Part shown: piece by piece, positions 56,434 through 64,000 of the stretch
Numbering within the stretch: the first letter of the stretch is position 1
How the letters are laid out: every line of letters starts with the position of its first letter
Assembly (NCBI GenBank): GCA_963704995.1
Contig: CAVPIM010000010.1
Location: 310,001 to 374,000, forward strand
Reading direction: 5' to 3'
DNA from: RYN-230 sp963704995
Lineage (GTDB): Bacteria > Actinomycetota > Actinomycetes > Streptosporangiales > Streptosporangiaceae
Length of the DNA: 64,000 nucleotides
Translations under genes and position numbers: made by a program
Notes under the pieces: generated by a model
What the model was told of the DNA's origin: nothing
Databases searched by the model: none
The model's input: the letters and a program-made list of their open reading frames with translations, nothing else

Positions 56434-56673
56434 TGGCTCGACCCCCTCGAACATGCGGAGCCACTCTCGGGCCCCTGCTCCCTGCGCTGATGACTTGCGG
56501 CTTTACGCATGCAAGACGGCCCGTCCCCACTCCACCGCTTGAAGTGCGACGTGCTTCCAGCTTGCGTACAGATCCAACCGTACCTGCTTTGCGCCGTAAG
56601 CGCCTCTACAGGATGCGAGCAGGACTGATTGACCCTCATCAATTCCTGCCGGGCGGGCGTCCGGCGCGAGGCC

Positions 56674-57771
56674 TCACCCACCCAGCCAGATCCCCCGCAG
56701 CCTGCCCACCTCGGACATCCGGCGCTCGGCCAGGCGGTCGGCCGCGACCGCCGGCGGCACGCCCTCGGTGTCGGCGAGGGCGAAGATCTGCCTGGTCGTG
56801 CCGTAGATCTGCTCAGCCCGGCCCTGGGCCCGCTCGAAGTTGAACCCGCCCAGCTCGTCGGAGACCTGGATTACGCCACCCGCGTTGACCACATAGTCGG
56901 GGGCGTAGAGGACCCCCCGGTCGGCGAGCAGTTTCTCGATGCCGGGGTGGGCCAGCTGGTTGTTCGCCCCGCCGCAGACGATGCTAGCCCGCAGGGCCGC
57001 CGCGGTGTCGTCGTCCAGTGCGCCGCCGAGCGCGCAGGGCGCGTAGATATCCAGGTCGCGGGCCAGCAGCTCGGCCCGGCTGGCCGCCACCTGCGTGGCC
57101 GGGTGGGCGGCCAGGACGCGGTTGACCGCGCCCGGGTCCACGTCGCAGACCACCGCGGACGCCCCGGCCCCGGCCAGCAGGGTGACCAGCCGCCGCCCGA
57201 CCTTGCCCACGCCCTCCACGCCGACCAGGCGGCCTTCCAGGCTGGGGCTGCCCCAGCGGTGCTCGGCCGCCGCCCGCATGCCCTGGAAGACCCCGAACGC
57301 GGTGAGCACGGAGGAATCGCCCGCGCCGCCGTTCGGCACCGTCCGCCCGGTCACGTGGCCGGACTCCCGGGCGATGATGTCCATGTCCTCGCTGTAGGTA
57401 CCGATATCGCACGCGGTGATGTAGCGGCCGCCCAGCGACTCGATGAAGCGGCCGTACGCGCGGAGCAGCGCTTCGGACTTGTGCGTGGCCGGATCGCCGA
57501 TGATCACGGCCTTGCCGCCGCCGTGGTCCAGGCCGGCCATCGCGTTCTTGTAGGCCATCGCGCGGGACAGGTTGAGCACGTCGGCCAGGGCGCTCTCCTC
57601 GTCGGGATACGGGTAGAAGCGGGTCCCGCCCAGCGCCGGGCCGAGCGCGGTCGAGTAGATGGCGATGATGGCCCGCAGCCCGCTCGGCCGGTCCTGGCAG
57701 AAGACGACCTGCTCGTGCGCGTGGTTGGCACCCGGTGTCAGGTGGCTATTGGGGGGGAACACGTTCGTCAC
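56674..57771 (-). CDS. vdh: Valine/leucine dehydrogenase (Glu/Leu/Phe/Val family)
   Basis: This 365-residue NAD-dependent amino-acid dehydrogenase has the substrate-binding GGTRFYPYPDEESALADVLN and LSRAMAYKNAMAGLDHGGGK with catalytic lysines. The Rossmann fold (about 175-290) has LVGVEGVGKVGRRLVTLLAG and CGGANNQLAHPGIEKLL. The reaction is reversible oxidative deamination of valine or leucine, feeding branched-chain 2-oxo acids. The position next to bldC agrees with the valine dehydrogenase of Streptomyces. Substrate specificity is inferred. Confidence 0.85.
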   Translation of the reverse strand: MTNVFPPNSHLTPGANHAHEQVVFCQDRPSGLRAIIAIYSTALGPALGGTRFYPYPDEESALADVLNLSRAMAYKNAMAGLDHGGGKAVIIGDPATHKSEALLRAYGRFIESLGGRYITACDIGTYSEDMDIIARESGHVTGRTVPNGGAGDSSVLTAFGVFQGMRAAAEHRWGSPSLEGRLVGVEGVGKVGRRLVTLLAGAGASAVVCDVDPGAVNRVLAAHPATQVAASRAELLARDLDIYAPCALGGALDDDTAAALRASIVCGGANNQLAHPGIEKLLADRGVLYAPDYVVNAGGVIQVSDELGGFNFERAQGRAEQIYGTTRQIFALADTEGVPPAVAADRLAERRMSEVGRLRGIWLGG

Positions 57772-57945
57772 GGTAGTGACACCCTTCGCGTTCTTGGTGG
57801 GATGCGTGTGACCTGCGTAAACGACAGGTCAGGCGGCCTGGGGTGGGGTCGGCCCGGATCCGACACTATCGCTGCGGGAGACCAGTGACGATCTCGTTAT
57901 CCGCAGGACATGTACCGCGTTACGCAGGCGTGCCACGATGCGAAC

Positions 57946-58887
57946 GTGCGACCCTACGCGGCCTATCTGCGCGTCTATGAGCCTCTCTCCGCGTTCAGCG
58001 ACCCGGAGGGCCGGTACTGGGCGCAGTACGCGGCCTCCGCGAATCGGCCGCGGCGGGCGGCCGCCCTGGAAGCCGAGCAGGCCGAGTCGCTGAGCAGGCT
58101 GATCGCCACGCCCCCCATCGCGGCCCCGCGGCGTGAGAGTGGTCATGCGTACGTCCGCTGGGCGGATGGCGTCACCTACATCTGCCCCTGGCAGACCCGG
58201 CTGCGGTCCTGGCTCGAGCTGGCCCGGCTGCGATCCGCCGCCCGCCCGCTGCTGGCCACGGCGTTCGCGGCGGGCCAGGCCGACAAGGCGTTGCGTGACT
58301 TCGCCTGCTGGCAGGGCCAGACGTCCTCGCTGCGGGTGTTCATCCAGTCCTGTACCTGGGCGGTTCCCCCCGGATGGTTCGTGCCGTTCGCCCCCGAGGA
58401 GCGGTGGCTCGTGCTGGGCGGGGCGAGCGAAACCGATGTCGAGAGCCCGGCCACCGCGGCGGTGACCCGGACTCTCATCTACGCCACGGCTATGTCGCAG
58501 GCCCGGCGGCGGGTCGCCCGGGCGCTGAACGCGCTCCGGCGCACCAGCGGCGACGCCTTAACGAGTCCGCCCGGCGCTCCGGGCGGCCGGGGCGATACCA
58601 GCGAGCCCAGCAGCCGGGATGACCTGGGCCCGTGGCAGGCGACGGTGGAGATCGCCCAGATCGGCCGGTGGCTGGAGGAATTCCATCCCCATTCGGTCGT
58701 AGAGCTGGATTACGGCGGTCTCGTGCACCTCCTCGACGACGAGTCCCTGCGGTCTGATCAGTCGGTCGCGGAGGTATCGGCGGCCATCAGCGCCAGCCGG
58801 GAAGGCCAGCAGGATCTGGCCGGGGTGCTCTATCAGCGGCTCCGTAGCAGGTGGCAGGCACTGGAGTCACTCGAAGCCGCCAACTGA
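57946..58887 (+). CDS. Conserved actinobacterial protein upstream of bldC
   Basis: This 313-residue soluble protein begins VRPYAAYLRVYEPLSAF and continues WAQYAASANRPRRAAALEAE. It has the tryptophan-containing YVRWADGVTYICPWQTRLRS and PPGWFVPFAPEERWLVLGGA. The tail is helical (VSAAISASREGQQDLAGVLY). It is a conserved gene between valine dehydrogenase and bldC in actinomycetes; I know no biochemical function. GTG 57946 is preferred because homologues begin at RPYAAYLRV; an in-frame ATG at 57910 would add 12 residues. It diverges from the valine dehydrogenase gene. Confidence 0.78.
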   Translation: MRPYAAYLRVYEPLSAFSDPEGRYWAQYAASANRPRRAAALEAEQAESLSRLIATPPIAAPRRESGHAYVRWADGVTYICPWQTRLRSWLELARLRSAARPLLATAFAAGQADKALRDFACWQGQTSSLRVFIQSCTWAVPPGWFVPFAPEERWLVLGGASETDVESPATAAVTRTLIYATAMSQARRRVARALNALRRTSGDALTSPPGAPGGRGDTSEPSSRDDLGPWQATVEIAQIGRWLEEFHPHSVVELDYGGLVHLLDDESLRSDQSVAEVSAAISASREGQQDLAGVLYQRLRSRWQALESLEAAN

Positions 58888-59016
58888 CTATCAGAGGACG
58901 ACTTTCCAGATTCCACCCGTTGCAACGATACGTGTCGCTAGAATCACGCAGCGTGACGCATAACAGTGGAGCAACGGGGGCGACCTGTCACAGAATCTTT
59001 GCTCCTGGTGGTCAAC

Positions 59017-59044
59017 TTGTCACCGCTGGTGATGGCAATATGGT
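59017..59044 (+). promoter_or_regulatory. Candidate promoter of bldC
   Basis: TTGTCA (59017-59022) and TATGGT (59039-59044) are separated by 16 bp, about 100 bp upstream of the bldC start. This is a plausible sigma-70-like site; it has not been ranked against alternatives in the 258-bp upstream gap. Confidence 0.35.
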
Positions 59045-59145
59045 CTCAGTGGGCCATATAGGACATCCACGGCAGGCTCCACAAGGAGCCAGGCAAAGCA
59101 ACAACCGCAGGATCGCTCACTGGTCCAAGAGGAGAGGCCGTAGAC

Positions 59146-59349
59146 ATGTCTGCACGTACACCCGAGGCCGAGCCGCTGTTGACCCCGGCAGAGGTCGCGA
59201 CAATGTTCCGCGTTGACCCTAAAACGGTGACGCGCTGGGCGAAGGCGGGGAAGCTAACCTCCATCCGGACGCTCGGCGGGCACCGCCGGTACCGGGAGAC
59301 CGAGGTTCGCGCGCTCCTGGCGGGAATCCCGCAGCAGCGTTCGGAGTAG
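59146..59349 (+). CDS. bldC: BldC-type MerR-family developmental regulator
   Basis: This 67-residue protein is a single MerR-like winged helix: LLTPAEVATMFRVDPKTVTR, WAKAGKLTSIRTLGGHRRY and ETEVRALLAGI. BldC in Streptomyces binds direct repeats as a head-to-tail oligomer and holds back sporulation genes. The domain, length and neighbourhood all match. ATG 59146 starts ARTPEAEP, as in BldC. It is not linked to an effector domain, so it senses no drug, unlike classical MerR. Confidence 0.93.
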   Translation: MSARTPEAEPLLTPAEVATMFRVDPKTVTRWAKAGKLTSIRTLGGHRRYRETEVRALLAGIPQQRSE

Positions 59350-59909
59350 GCCCGCAACGAAGCACGACACGCAGTACAGCAAGTACAGCAGTACAGGCAG
59401 AACCCGAAGTAAACGCAGTACCGGAAGTACACGAAGTACCGGAAGTACGGCAGTACCGGAAGTACACGCAGTACCGCAACACGAGGGGGGGTCGGCCCCG
59501 GCGGACAGCCGGGCCGGCGAGCGGCAGACGCGCAGGTCGCTCGCTGGAGTTCGAGAGAACTGCCGGGGTCGATCCTGGGTCATCTCCCAGACGGGGAACC
59601 ACAATCTTCCCGGGGACGAGCGGCCAGATCGTGGCTACTAAAGGTAGTCACGATCTAACTTTTTGTAACTGCCCTTGCCAAGAGCCCAGGTCCGCCATAC
59701 TGGTCCCTGCCGCTAGCCAGGACCGCTGCTCGCCAGCACTGGGCCAGCGGCACGGCCGCCAGCCAGGGGGGGAGGGCGGCACGCTCGGCATCCGTGTACC
59801 CGGTGCCGCGGTGCGTGCGGGGGCACGTTCCGGGGCGGCCCGCGATGCCGACGCCCGCCGGGCCCTGCGGGGCCCTGTGCGGCACCGCTTCTCAGGGGAG
59901 GATCGCACA
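59350..59909 (+). repeat. Non-coding stretch with a 9-bp AGTAC tandem repeat (59371-59480)
   Basis: Between bldC and the next gene, AGTAC occurs at 59373, 59382, 59390, 59417, 59426, 59435, 59444, 59452, 59461 and 59470, with degenerate units at 59399 and 59408. It makes a 9-bp tandem array (consensus AAGTACCGG or AAGTACACG). It lies 22 bp downstream of the bldC stop. The rest of the stretch, up to the ribosome site near 59895, has no gene I recognise. Function is unknown: it could be a regulator array, a termination region or a variable repeat. Confidence 0.6.
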
Positions 59910-61817
59910 ATGCCTGACCCAAGGCTGGTATCTCGCGCGCAACGCGCCGCGACAATGTTGGAGCGGGCATGGGAGCGGTGGCGTGCCACGCAGGGGCTGG
60001 AGGCCGAGCCCATGCCGCCGGTCTCGAGCTATGTCGGCTACTCGATCGAGGAGCCGTGGGGGCGGCCCCGGGTCGTCTTCGGCGTCAACGCCGAAGACGC
60101 CGAGCGCCTCGCGGCGCTGTTGCAGGAGAGCGTCGGCTACGGGCCGGACGGCCTGCCCGTGCCCGCTGATCCCGGCTACCGGCCGCCCGGCCGGGGCGGC
60201 TTCGCGGCGGATCGCCCGGGCGTCCCGGAGCGTGGATATGCGGACCGCGGGTATCCGGACCGCGGGTACGAGCAGAGCCTGCTCGACGACGTGCGCGGGC
60301 GGATTCCGGTGCAGGGGTGGCCGGCGGAGTTCAGCGATAGCCGGGAGCAGCTGAACAGCGCCGGGCCCAGCCAGCTGGACGAGCCTGAGCTGCCTCTCGA
60401 TCCAGACCGGCCTCATGACCTGAAGCTGCCGGGTGAGCTCGGGCTCTCCGATGAGTTCCGGGGACCGGATGATGTGCTGGACAGTGACCAGCTCCCGCCG
60501 GCGGATGAGCACAGGCGCGCGGATGAGCACGGGCCGTTCGGCGTGGGCGCGCTGTATGGCGTGCCCTACGCCGGGGATGCCCCGTACGCGGTTCCGTACA
60601 CCGGGGAGCCCTATGACCCGGATGGCCCTTACGGCCCGTACGGCCCGGCCGCGGCCTACGGGGAGCCAGGCACATTCGGAGCCCCGGCTGGCGCCGGAGT
60701 CCCGGCCCAAGCCGGCGCCGGCGAGGATGCCCCTGGTGATCTGACCGGGTCCGGCCAGTCCGGGTGGGGCCAGTCTGGGCGGGATGAGCCCGGCCGGGAT
60801 GAAGCAGTGCGGGATGAAGCAGTGCGGGATGAAGCAGTGCGGGATGAAGCAGTGCGGGATGAAGCAGTCCGGGATGAGTCCGGGGACGATGGGGACCTGC
60901 GCGACGAGGACAACCGGGGCGGGGACGTGCGGCCTGGTAGCCCGGCGGAGTTCAGCGAGGGCACGGGGAAGCACATGCTGGCCGCCGAAGCGTCCGCGCG
61001 GGACGACGGCCCAGGCCGCGGCGCACGGGGTGACGAAGCACAGGGTGACGAGGCACAGGCTAACGAAGCACAGGCTAACGAAGCACAGGCTGATGAAGCA
61101 CAGGCCGATGAAGCACAGGGTGAAGATGTGCGGGGTAGGGATGTGCGGGGTGAGGACGCGCGGGGTGAGGATGCGCAGGATCAGAAGGCGCGGGGTGAGG
61201 ACGTCCTGACCAGGGAGGCGCGGCCGGACGAAGCGCCCCGTCGCGGCGATGGGCCGGTGCCGGGACCCCGGCACGGCTCCGCGCCCGGCGGACCGTACTG
61301 GCCCCCGTCGGCCCCGGCCGGCCTGGCCGCAGCCGGCCCGGCCGGGAGTGACGAGGCGCAGCTCGGTGCCCCCTCCGGCCCGGCCGGCCCCGGCCCGGCT
61401 GACTCTGGCCCGGCTGACTCTGGCCCGGCTGACTCTGGCCCGGCCGGCTCTGGTCCGGCTGACTCCGGCCCGGTCAACACCGGCCCGACTGCCCCCGACG
61501 GTTCTCCGGCCAGCCCTGGCCCGGTCGACGCGTCATCCGCCGGGCCCGGCCCGGAGCCATCGGGCCCAGGGCAGCAGGCCGGCGATGCTTCCGGGTCGCC
61601 GAGCGCGGCCGCGTACCGCCCGGCGGATTCCGCCAGCCGGGGCAGCATCACCGACACGATGGCCGCGGAGCTGGCCGGATGGGCTGCCGGTGAGCTGCCG
61701 GGGCAGGCTGCGGCCCGCCTGGCCAGCTGGGCGACCGCTGGCGGCGCGGTGGCCCGCGGCCGGCAGCAGTCTCGCGGCAGCGGCAGCGCGGCGGCGGAAC
61801 CGCTGCGGAGCGGGTGA
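59910..61817 (+). CDS. Large acidic low-complexity protein with peptide repeats
   Basis: This 635-residue protein has a folded N-terminus (about 1-75: LVSRAQRAATMLERAWERWR, YVGYSIEEPWGRPRVVFGVN, EDAERLAALLQESVG). A long disordered region follows, with tyrosine/proline-rich segments (ADRGYPDRGY, YGPYGPAAAYG) and RDEAV repeated five times (15-bp units, about 60797-60872). It also has EAQ(A/G)(N/D) repeats (about 61031-61120), and ADSGP repeated four times. The final about 50 residues look helical (GSITDTMAAELAGWAAGELP, QAAARLASWATAGG). ATG 59910 follows GGGGAGG by seven bases. I recognise no named family; similar N-termini occur downstream of bldC in actinomycetes. Confidence 0.7.
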   Translation: MPDPRLVSRAQRAATMLERAWERWRATQGLEAEPMPPVSSYVGYSIEEPWGRPRVVFGVNAEDAERLAALLQESVGYGPDGLPVPADPGYRPPGRGGFAADRPGVPERGYADRGYPDRGYEQSLLDDVRGRIPVQGWPAEFSDSREQLNSAGPSQLDEPELPLDPDRPHDLKLPGELGLSDEFRGPDDVLDSDQLPPADEHRRADEHGPFGVGALYGVPYAGDAPYAVPYTGEPYDPDGPYGPYGPAAAYGEPGTFGAPAGAGVPAQAGAGEDAPGDLTGSGQSGWGQSGRDEPGRDEAVRDEAVRDEAVRDEAVRDEAVRDESGDDGDLRDEDNRGGDVRPGSPAEFSEGTGKHMLAAEASARDDGPGRGARGDEAQGDEAQANEAQANEAQADEAQADEAQGEDVRGRDVRGEDARGEDAQDQKARGEDVLTREARPDEAPRRGDGPVPGPRHGSAPGGPYWPPSAPAGLAAAGPAGSDEAQLGAPSGPAGPGPADSGPADSGPADSGPAGSGPADSGPVNTGPTAPDGSPASPGPVDASSAGPGPEPSGPGQQAGDASGSPSAAAYRPADSASRGSITDTMAAELAGWAAGELPGQAAARLASWATAGGAVARGRQQSRGSGSAAAEPLRSG

Positions 61818-61899
61818 GCTAGCCGGGCACGCCCAGCTCCGCAGGCATTCTTGAGCACACACTCAGCCATCGCTCAGGTCCGGGCGCTTACATGCTGCT

Positions 61900-62502
61900 G
61901 TGACACCCGCGAGCGGGCCCCCGCCCAGGCCACGGTACGGGCATCCGCTGACCCTGGTGGCCGTGGCGGCCGTGGCCCTGCTCGCTGGTGCGGGAGTAGC
62001 AGGCCTGGCGACGTCCGGCAGTTCCTCGGCCGCGAGTGCCGACTCCGCGTCTAGCCAGTCCAGCCCTGCGCCCTCCGTCTCACCGTCCGCCAGGCCCCGC
62101 GGCCCCGCCGCGCAGCCGCCCGGCCGGGGCGGCGGGTTCTTCGGCGGGGGCATCGGCGGCGGGTTCACCGGCGCGCCGGTGCACGGCACGCTGGTGGTGC
62201 CCGCGTCCGGCGGCGGTTACCAGACCGAGGACATCCAGCGCGGCAAGGTCACCGCGATCAGCAGTTCGTCTGTGACGGTGGTCAGCGCGGACAACTACAC
62301 CAAGACCTACCAGGTGAGCGGCTCTACCTCGGTATTCCCAGGGAACGGCAGCCTCCGCACGGTCAAGGTGGGCGACCAGGTCAGCCTGACCGCCACCGCG
62401 CACGGTTCCACCGCGGCCGTCAACAGCATCGTCGATCTGTCCCGCCTCGGTAACGGGTACGCCGGCCCAGGCGGTGGCAACCAGGGACAACCCTCAGGCT
62501 GA
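61900..62502 (+). CDS. Exported or membrane-anchored small protein (DUF5666-like)
   Basis: This 200-residue protein has an N-terminal hydrophobic segment (about 14-35: LTLVAVAAVALLAGAGVAGL). A Ser/Pro-rich linker (about 38-75) and a Gly-rich hinge (GRGGGFFGGGIGGGF) follow. A small beta-barrel-like domain (about 90-180: RGKVTAISSSSVTVVSADNY, TVKVGDQVSLTATAHGST) resembles DUF5666 OB-type domains. It starts at GTG 61900. It may lie outside the membrane; no partner is known. A strong hairpin follows its stop. Confidence 0.7.
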   Translation: MTPASGPPPRPRYGHPLTLVAVAAVALLAGAGVAGLATSGSSSAASADSASSQSSPAPSVSPSARPRGPAAQPPGRGGGFFGGGIGGGFTGAPVHGTLVVPASGGGYQTEDIQRGKVTAISSSSVTVVSADNYTKTYQVSGSTSVFPGNGSLRTVKVGDQVSLTATAHGSTAAVNSIVDLSRLGNGYAGPGGGNQGQPSG

Positions 62503-62512
62503 GGGTGAAGAC

Positions 62513-62558
62513 GTCTGGGCCCGGCCCGGCCTGCCCAGGGACCGGGCCAGGCCCAGAC
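62513..62558 (+). terminator. GC-rich terminator hairpin
   Basis: GTCTGGGCC (62513-62521) pairs with GGCCCAGAC (62550-62558), with further CGGCCCGG/CCGGGCC pairing inside. The hairpin starts 10 bp after the stop of the preceding rightward gene. There is no T-tract. Confidence 0.7.
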
Positions 62559-62617
62559 ACCAGCGAATTCCCGACCCGCCACACGCACTGTCGGCAGGCC
62601 GGCGGAGAATCTGGGGC

Positions 62618-64000
62618 GTGCGGGTTGCGGTGACGGCCGGGCCCGGGCGCACGGCCCTCCTGCAGGAACTCGCCGAGGATGGCAGCGGCCATGCCGCGCC
62701 GACCCTGGTGAACGATTTCCCGGCTGCGGTGGCGGACTACGAGCGCGCCGGGCTCGAGCGCGGGGAGACGGTGCGCTGGGTCTGGGCGGACACGTCCACG
62801 GCCTATCCCGCCCTGCTCCGGGCCGGCGTCCGGGTGGATCGCTGCCACGATGTCGCGCTTACCGAGGCGCTGCTGCTCGCGCGCGGCGGGGCACCAGCAG
62901 CCGCCCCCGTGATCGCCCAGCCAACGGTGATCGCCCAGCCGTCAGGGGTTCAGCCGTCAGGGGACGTCCAGCCATCAGGGGCCGCCGAGCAGGCGGTGGC
63001 GGCCCAGCAAGCACGGGCCGTTCAGCGAGCACTGGCCGTTCAGCGAGCTCTGGCCGGCCGGCGAGCCGACTCTGGCCTGGGGGCGACCGGGCAGGCGACC
63101 CTGTTCGGGCCCGCCGAGCCGGGCCTCGACGACGTCCGCGAGGTCCTCGACGCCCTGGTCGCCGTGCACGCGGACCAGTTGCGCCAGATCGCGGCCGATG
63201 CGCACCCGGGCAGGTTCGGGTTGCTGGCCGCGGTGGAGTCGGCCGGTGGCCTGGCCGCCGCCGAGATGCGCCTGCGGGGCATGCCCTGGCGGGCCGATGT
63301 GCACGATGCCCTGCTGGCCGGGCTGCTCGGCCCCCGGCCCGGGCCGGGACTCCGGCCGCCCCGGCTGGCCGAGCTGGCCGCTCAGATCTCCGCCGCGTTC
63401 GGCGGCCGTCAGGTCAACCCCGATTCCCCGGCTCAGCTGCTGAAGGCGTTCGCCACCGAGGGCGTTCCGGTCCCGTCCACCCGCTCTGGCGTGCTCCGGG
63501 GCATCGACCACCCCGCGGTTCCGTTCGTGCTCGAATACAAGGAGCTGGCCCGGCTGCACGCGGCGCACGGCTGGGCCTGGCTGGACGAATGGGTCCGTGA
63601 CGGCCGGTTCCATCCGGAGTACGTGGTCGGTGGGGTGGTGTCGGGCCGCTGGGCGAGCCGGGGCGGCGGCGCGCTGCAGATACCGCGGGTCGTCCGCCGG
63701 GCGGTCGTGGCGGATCCCGGTTGGGTGCTGGTGGTCGCGGATGCCGCGCAGCTGGAGCCGCGGGTCCTCGCCGCGCTCGCGGGTGACCACGCGTTCGCGG
63801 AGGCGGCCGGGTCCGGCGACCTGTACCAGGCGCTGGCCGGGGCGTTCGGCGGCGACCGGGCCAAGGCCAAGGTGGCGCTGCTGTCCGCGATGTACGGCGG
63901 AGCCGGGGGAGAGGCCTCGCAGCTGCTGGCCGTGCTCCGGCGGCGTTTCCCCCGAGCCGACGCCTACGTGGAGGCGGCCGCGCGGGCGGGGGAGGAAGGC
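62618..64000 (+). CDS. Bifunctional 3'-5' exonuclease/DNA polymerase (family A), 5' part
   Basis: An open frame of 461 codons runs off the right edge. It begins VRVAVTAGPGRTALLQELAE and has a low-conservation N-terminal part. A linker with QPSG repeats and ARAVQRALAVQRALA follows, then the polymerase domain: GQATLFGPAEPG, VNPDSPAQLLKAFATEGVPV, VVGGVVSGRWASRGGGALQI, PRVVRRAVVADPGWVLVVAD and AAQLEPRVLAALAGD. ADAAQLEPRVLA is motif A of family-A polymerases (Asp, Glu), and YQALAGAFGG with AKVALLSAMYGG is the O-helix region. The exonuclease part seems short and lacks clear DxE residues, as in the actinobacterial subgroup. Start GTG 62618 is uncertain. Confidence 0.8.
   Translation, partial: MRVAVTAGPGRTALLQELAEDGSGHAAPTLVNDFPAAVADYERAGLERGETVRWVWADTSTAYPALLRAGVRVDRCHDVALTEALLLARGGAPAAAPVIAQPTVIAQPSGVQPSGDVQPSGAAEQAVAAQQARAVQRALAVQRALAGRRADSGLGATGQATLFGPAEPGLDDVREVLDALVAVHADQLRQIAADAHPGRFGLLAAVESAGGLAAAEMRLRGMPWRADVHDALLAGLLGPRPGPGLRPPRLAELAAQISAAFGGRQVNPDSPAQLLKAFATEGVPVPSTRSGVLRGIDHPAVPFVLEYKELARLHAAHGWAWLDEWVRDGRFHPEYVVGGVVSGRWASRGGGALQIPRVVRRAVVADPGWVLVVADAAQLEPRVLAALAGDHAFAEAAGSGDLYQALAGAFGGDRAKAKVALLSAMYGGAGGEASQLLAVLRRRFPRADAYVEAAARAGEEG

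Noticed and set aside
59371..59480. CRISPR-like array
   Set aside because: Units are 9 bp with no spacers, and no cas genes are present.

Overview
This is high-GC, actinomycete-type DNA with frequent GTG starts, GGAGG-type ribosome binding sites and start/stop overlaps. The right third (48.3-59.3 kb) runs purS, purQ, purL, an SCP-like gene, purF, purM, DUF3073, valine dehydrogenase, a conserved hypothetical gene and bldC. This closely matches the gene order around bldC in Streptomyces. The accessory genes and an extra gene between purS and purQ point to a non-Streptomyces actinomycete, perhaps a Streptosporangiales relative. That assignment is inference.

Region 1 (1-8.2 kb) is a decayed genomic island. 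The 3' end of a tRNA-Gly gene (anticodon loop, T-arm, acceptor stem, CCA) occurs four times. Two copies follow a conserved block with short 'arm' repeats, as expected at an integrase attachment site, and the intact tRNA must lie left of the window. Between the copies lie IS66, IS481-like and MOSC-protein wrecks, a prolyl-oligopeptidase-type hydrolase, two membrane proteins, two orphan proteins and a HicA/HicB toxin-antitoxin pair. The TA pair sits cleanly inside one attachment block.

Region 2 (8.3-24 kb) holds a YtrA-type GntR regulator with its ABC exporter, a NarL-type two-component system, and two small membrane proteins related to the kinase's sensor domain. It also holds a ParB-like protein, a DHFR-like reductase, an arylsulfatase, PRC-barrel and DUF1707 proteins, an exported M28 peptidase and a lipoprotein.

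Region 3 (24-48 kb) is metabolic. It contains a very large BC-BCCP-CT acyl-CoA carboxylase, a second sulfatase, an orphan DNA methyltransferase, DUF1206, a glutathione peroxidase, a DHA2 drug exporter, an LCP cell-wall ligase, two acyl-CoA dehydrogenases and a three-gene 2-oxo-acid dehydrogenase operon (E1 alpha, E1 beta, E2). Several of these genes carry single-base frameshifts, most likely assembly indels, though decay cannot be excluded.

Region 4 (48.3-64 kb) is the purine cluster and bldC locus. It continues into a strongly repetitive acidic protein, a small exported protein and the start of a family-A polymerase/3'-5' exonuclease that runs off the window. PurS, PurQ and PurL form FGAM synthase, PurF starts the pathway and PurM follows FGAM synthase. 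An anti-sigma-factor-like ATPase gene separates purS from purQL.
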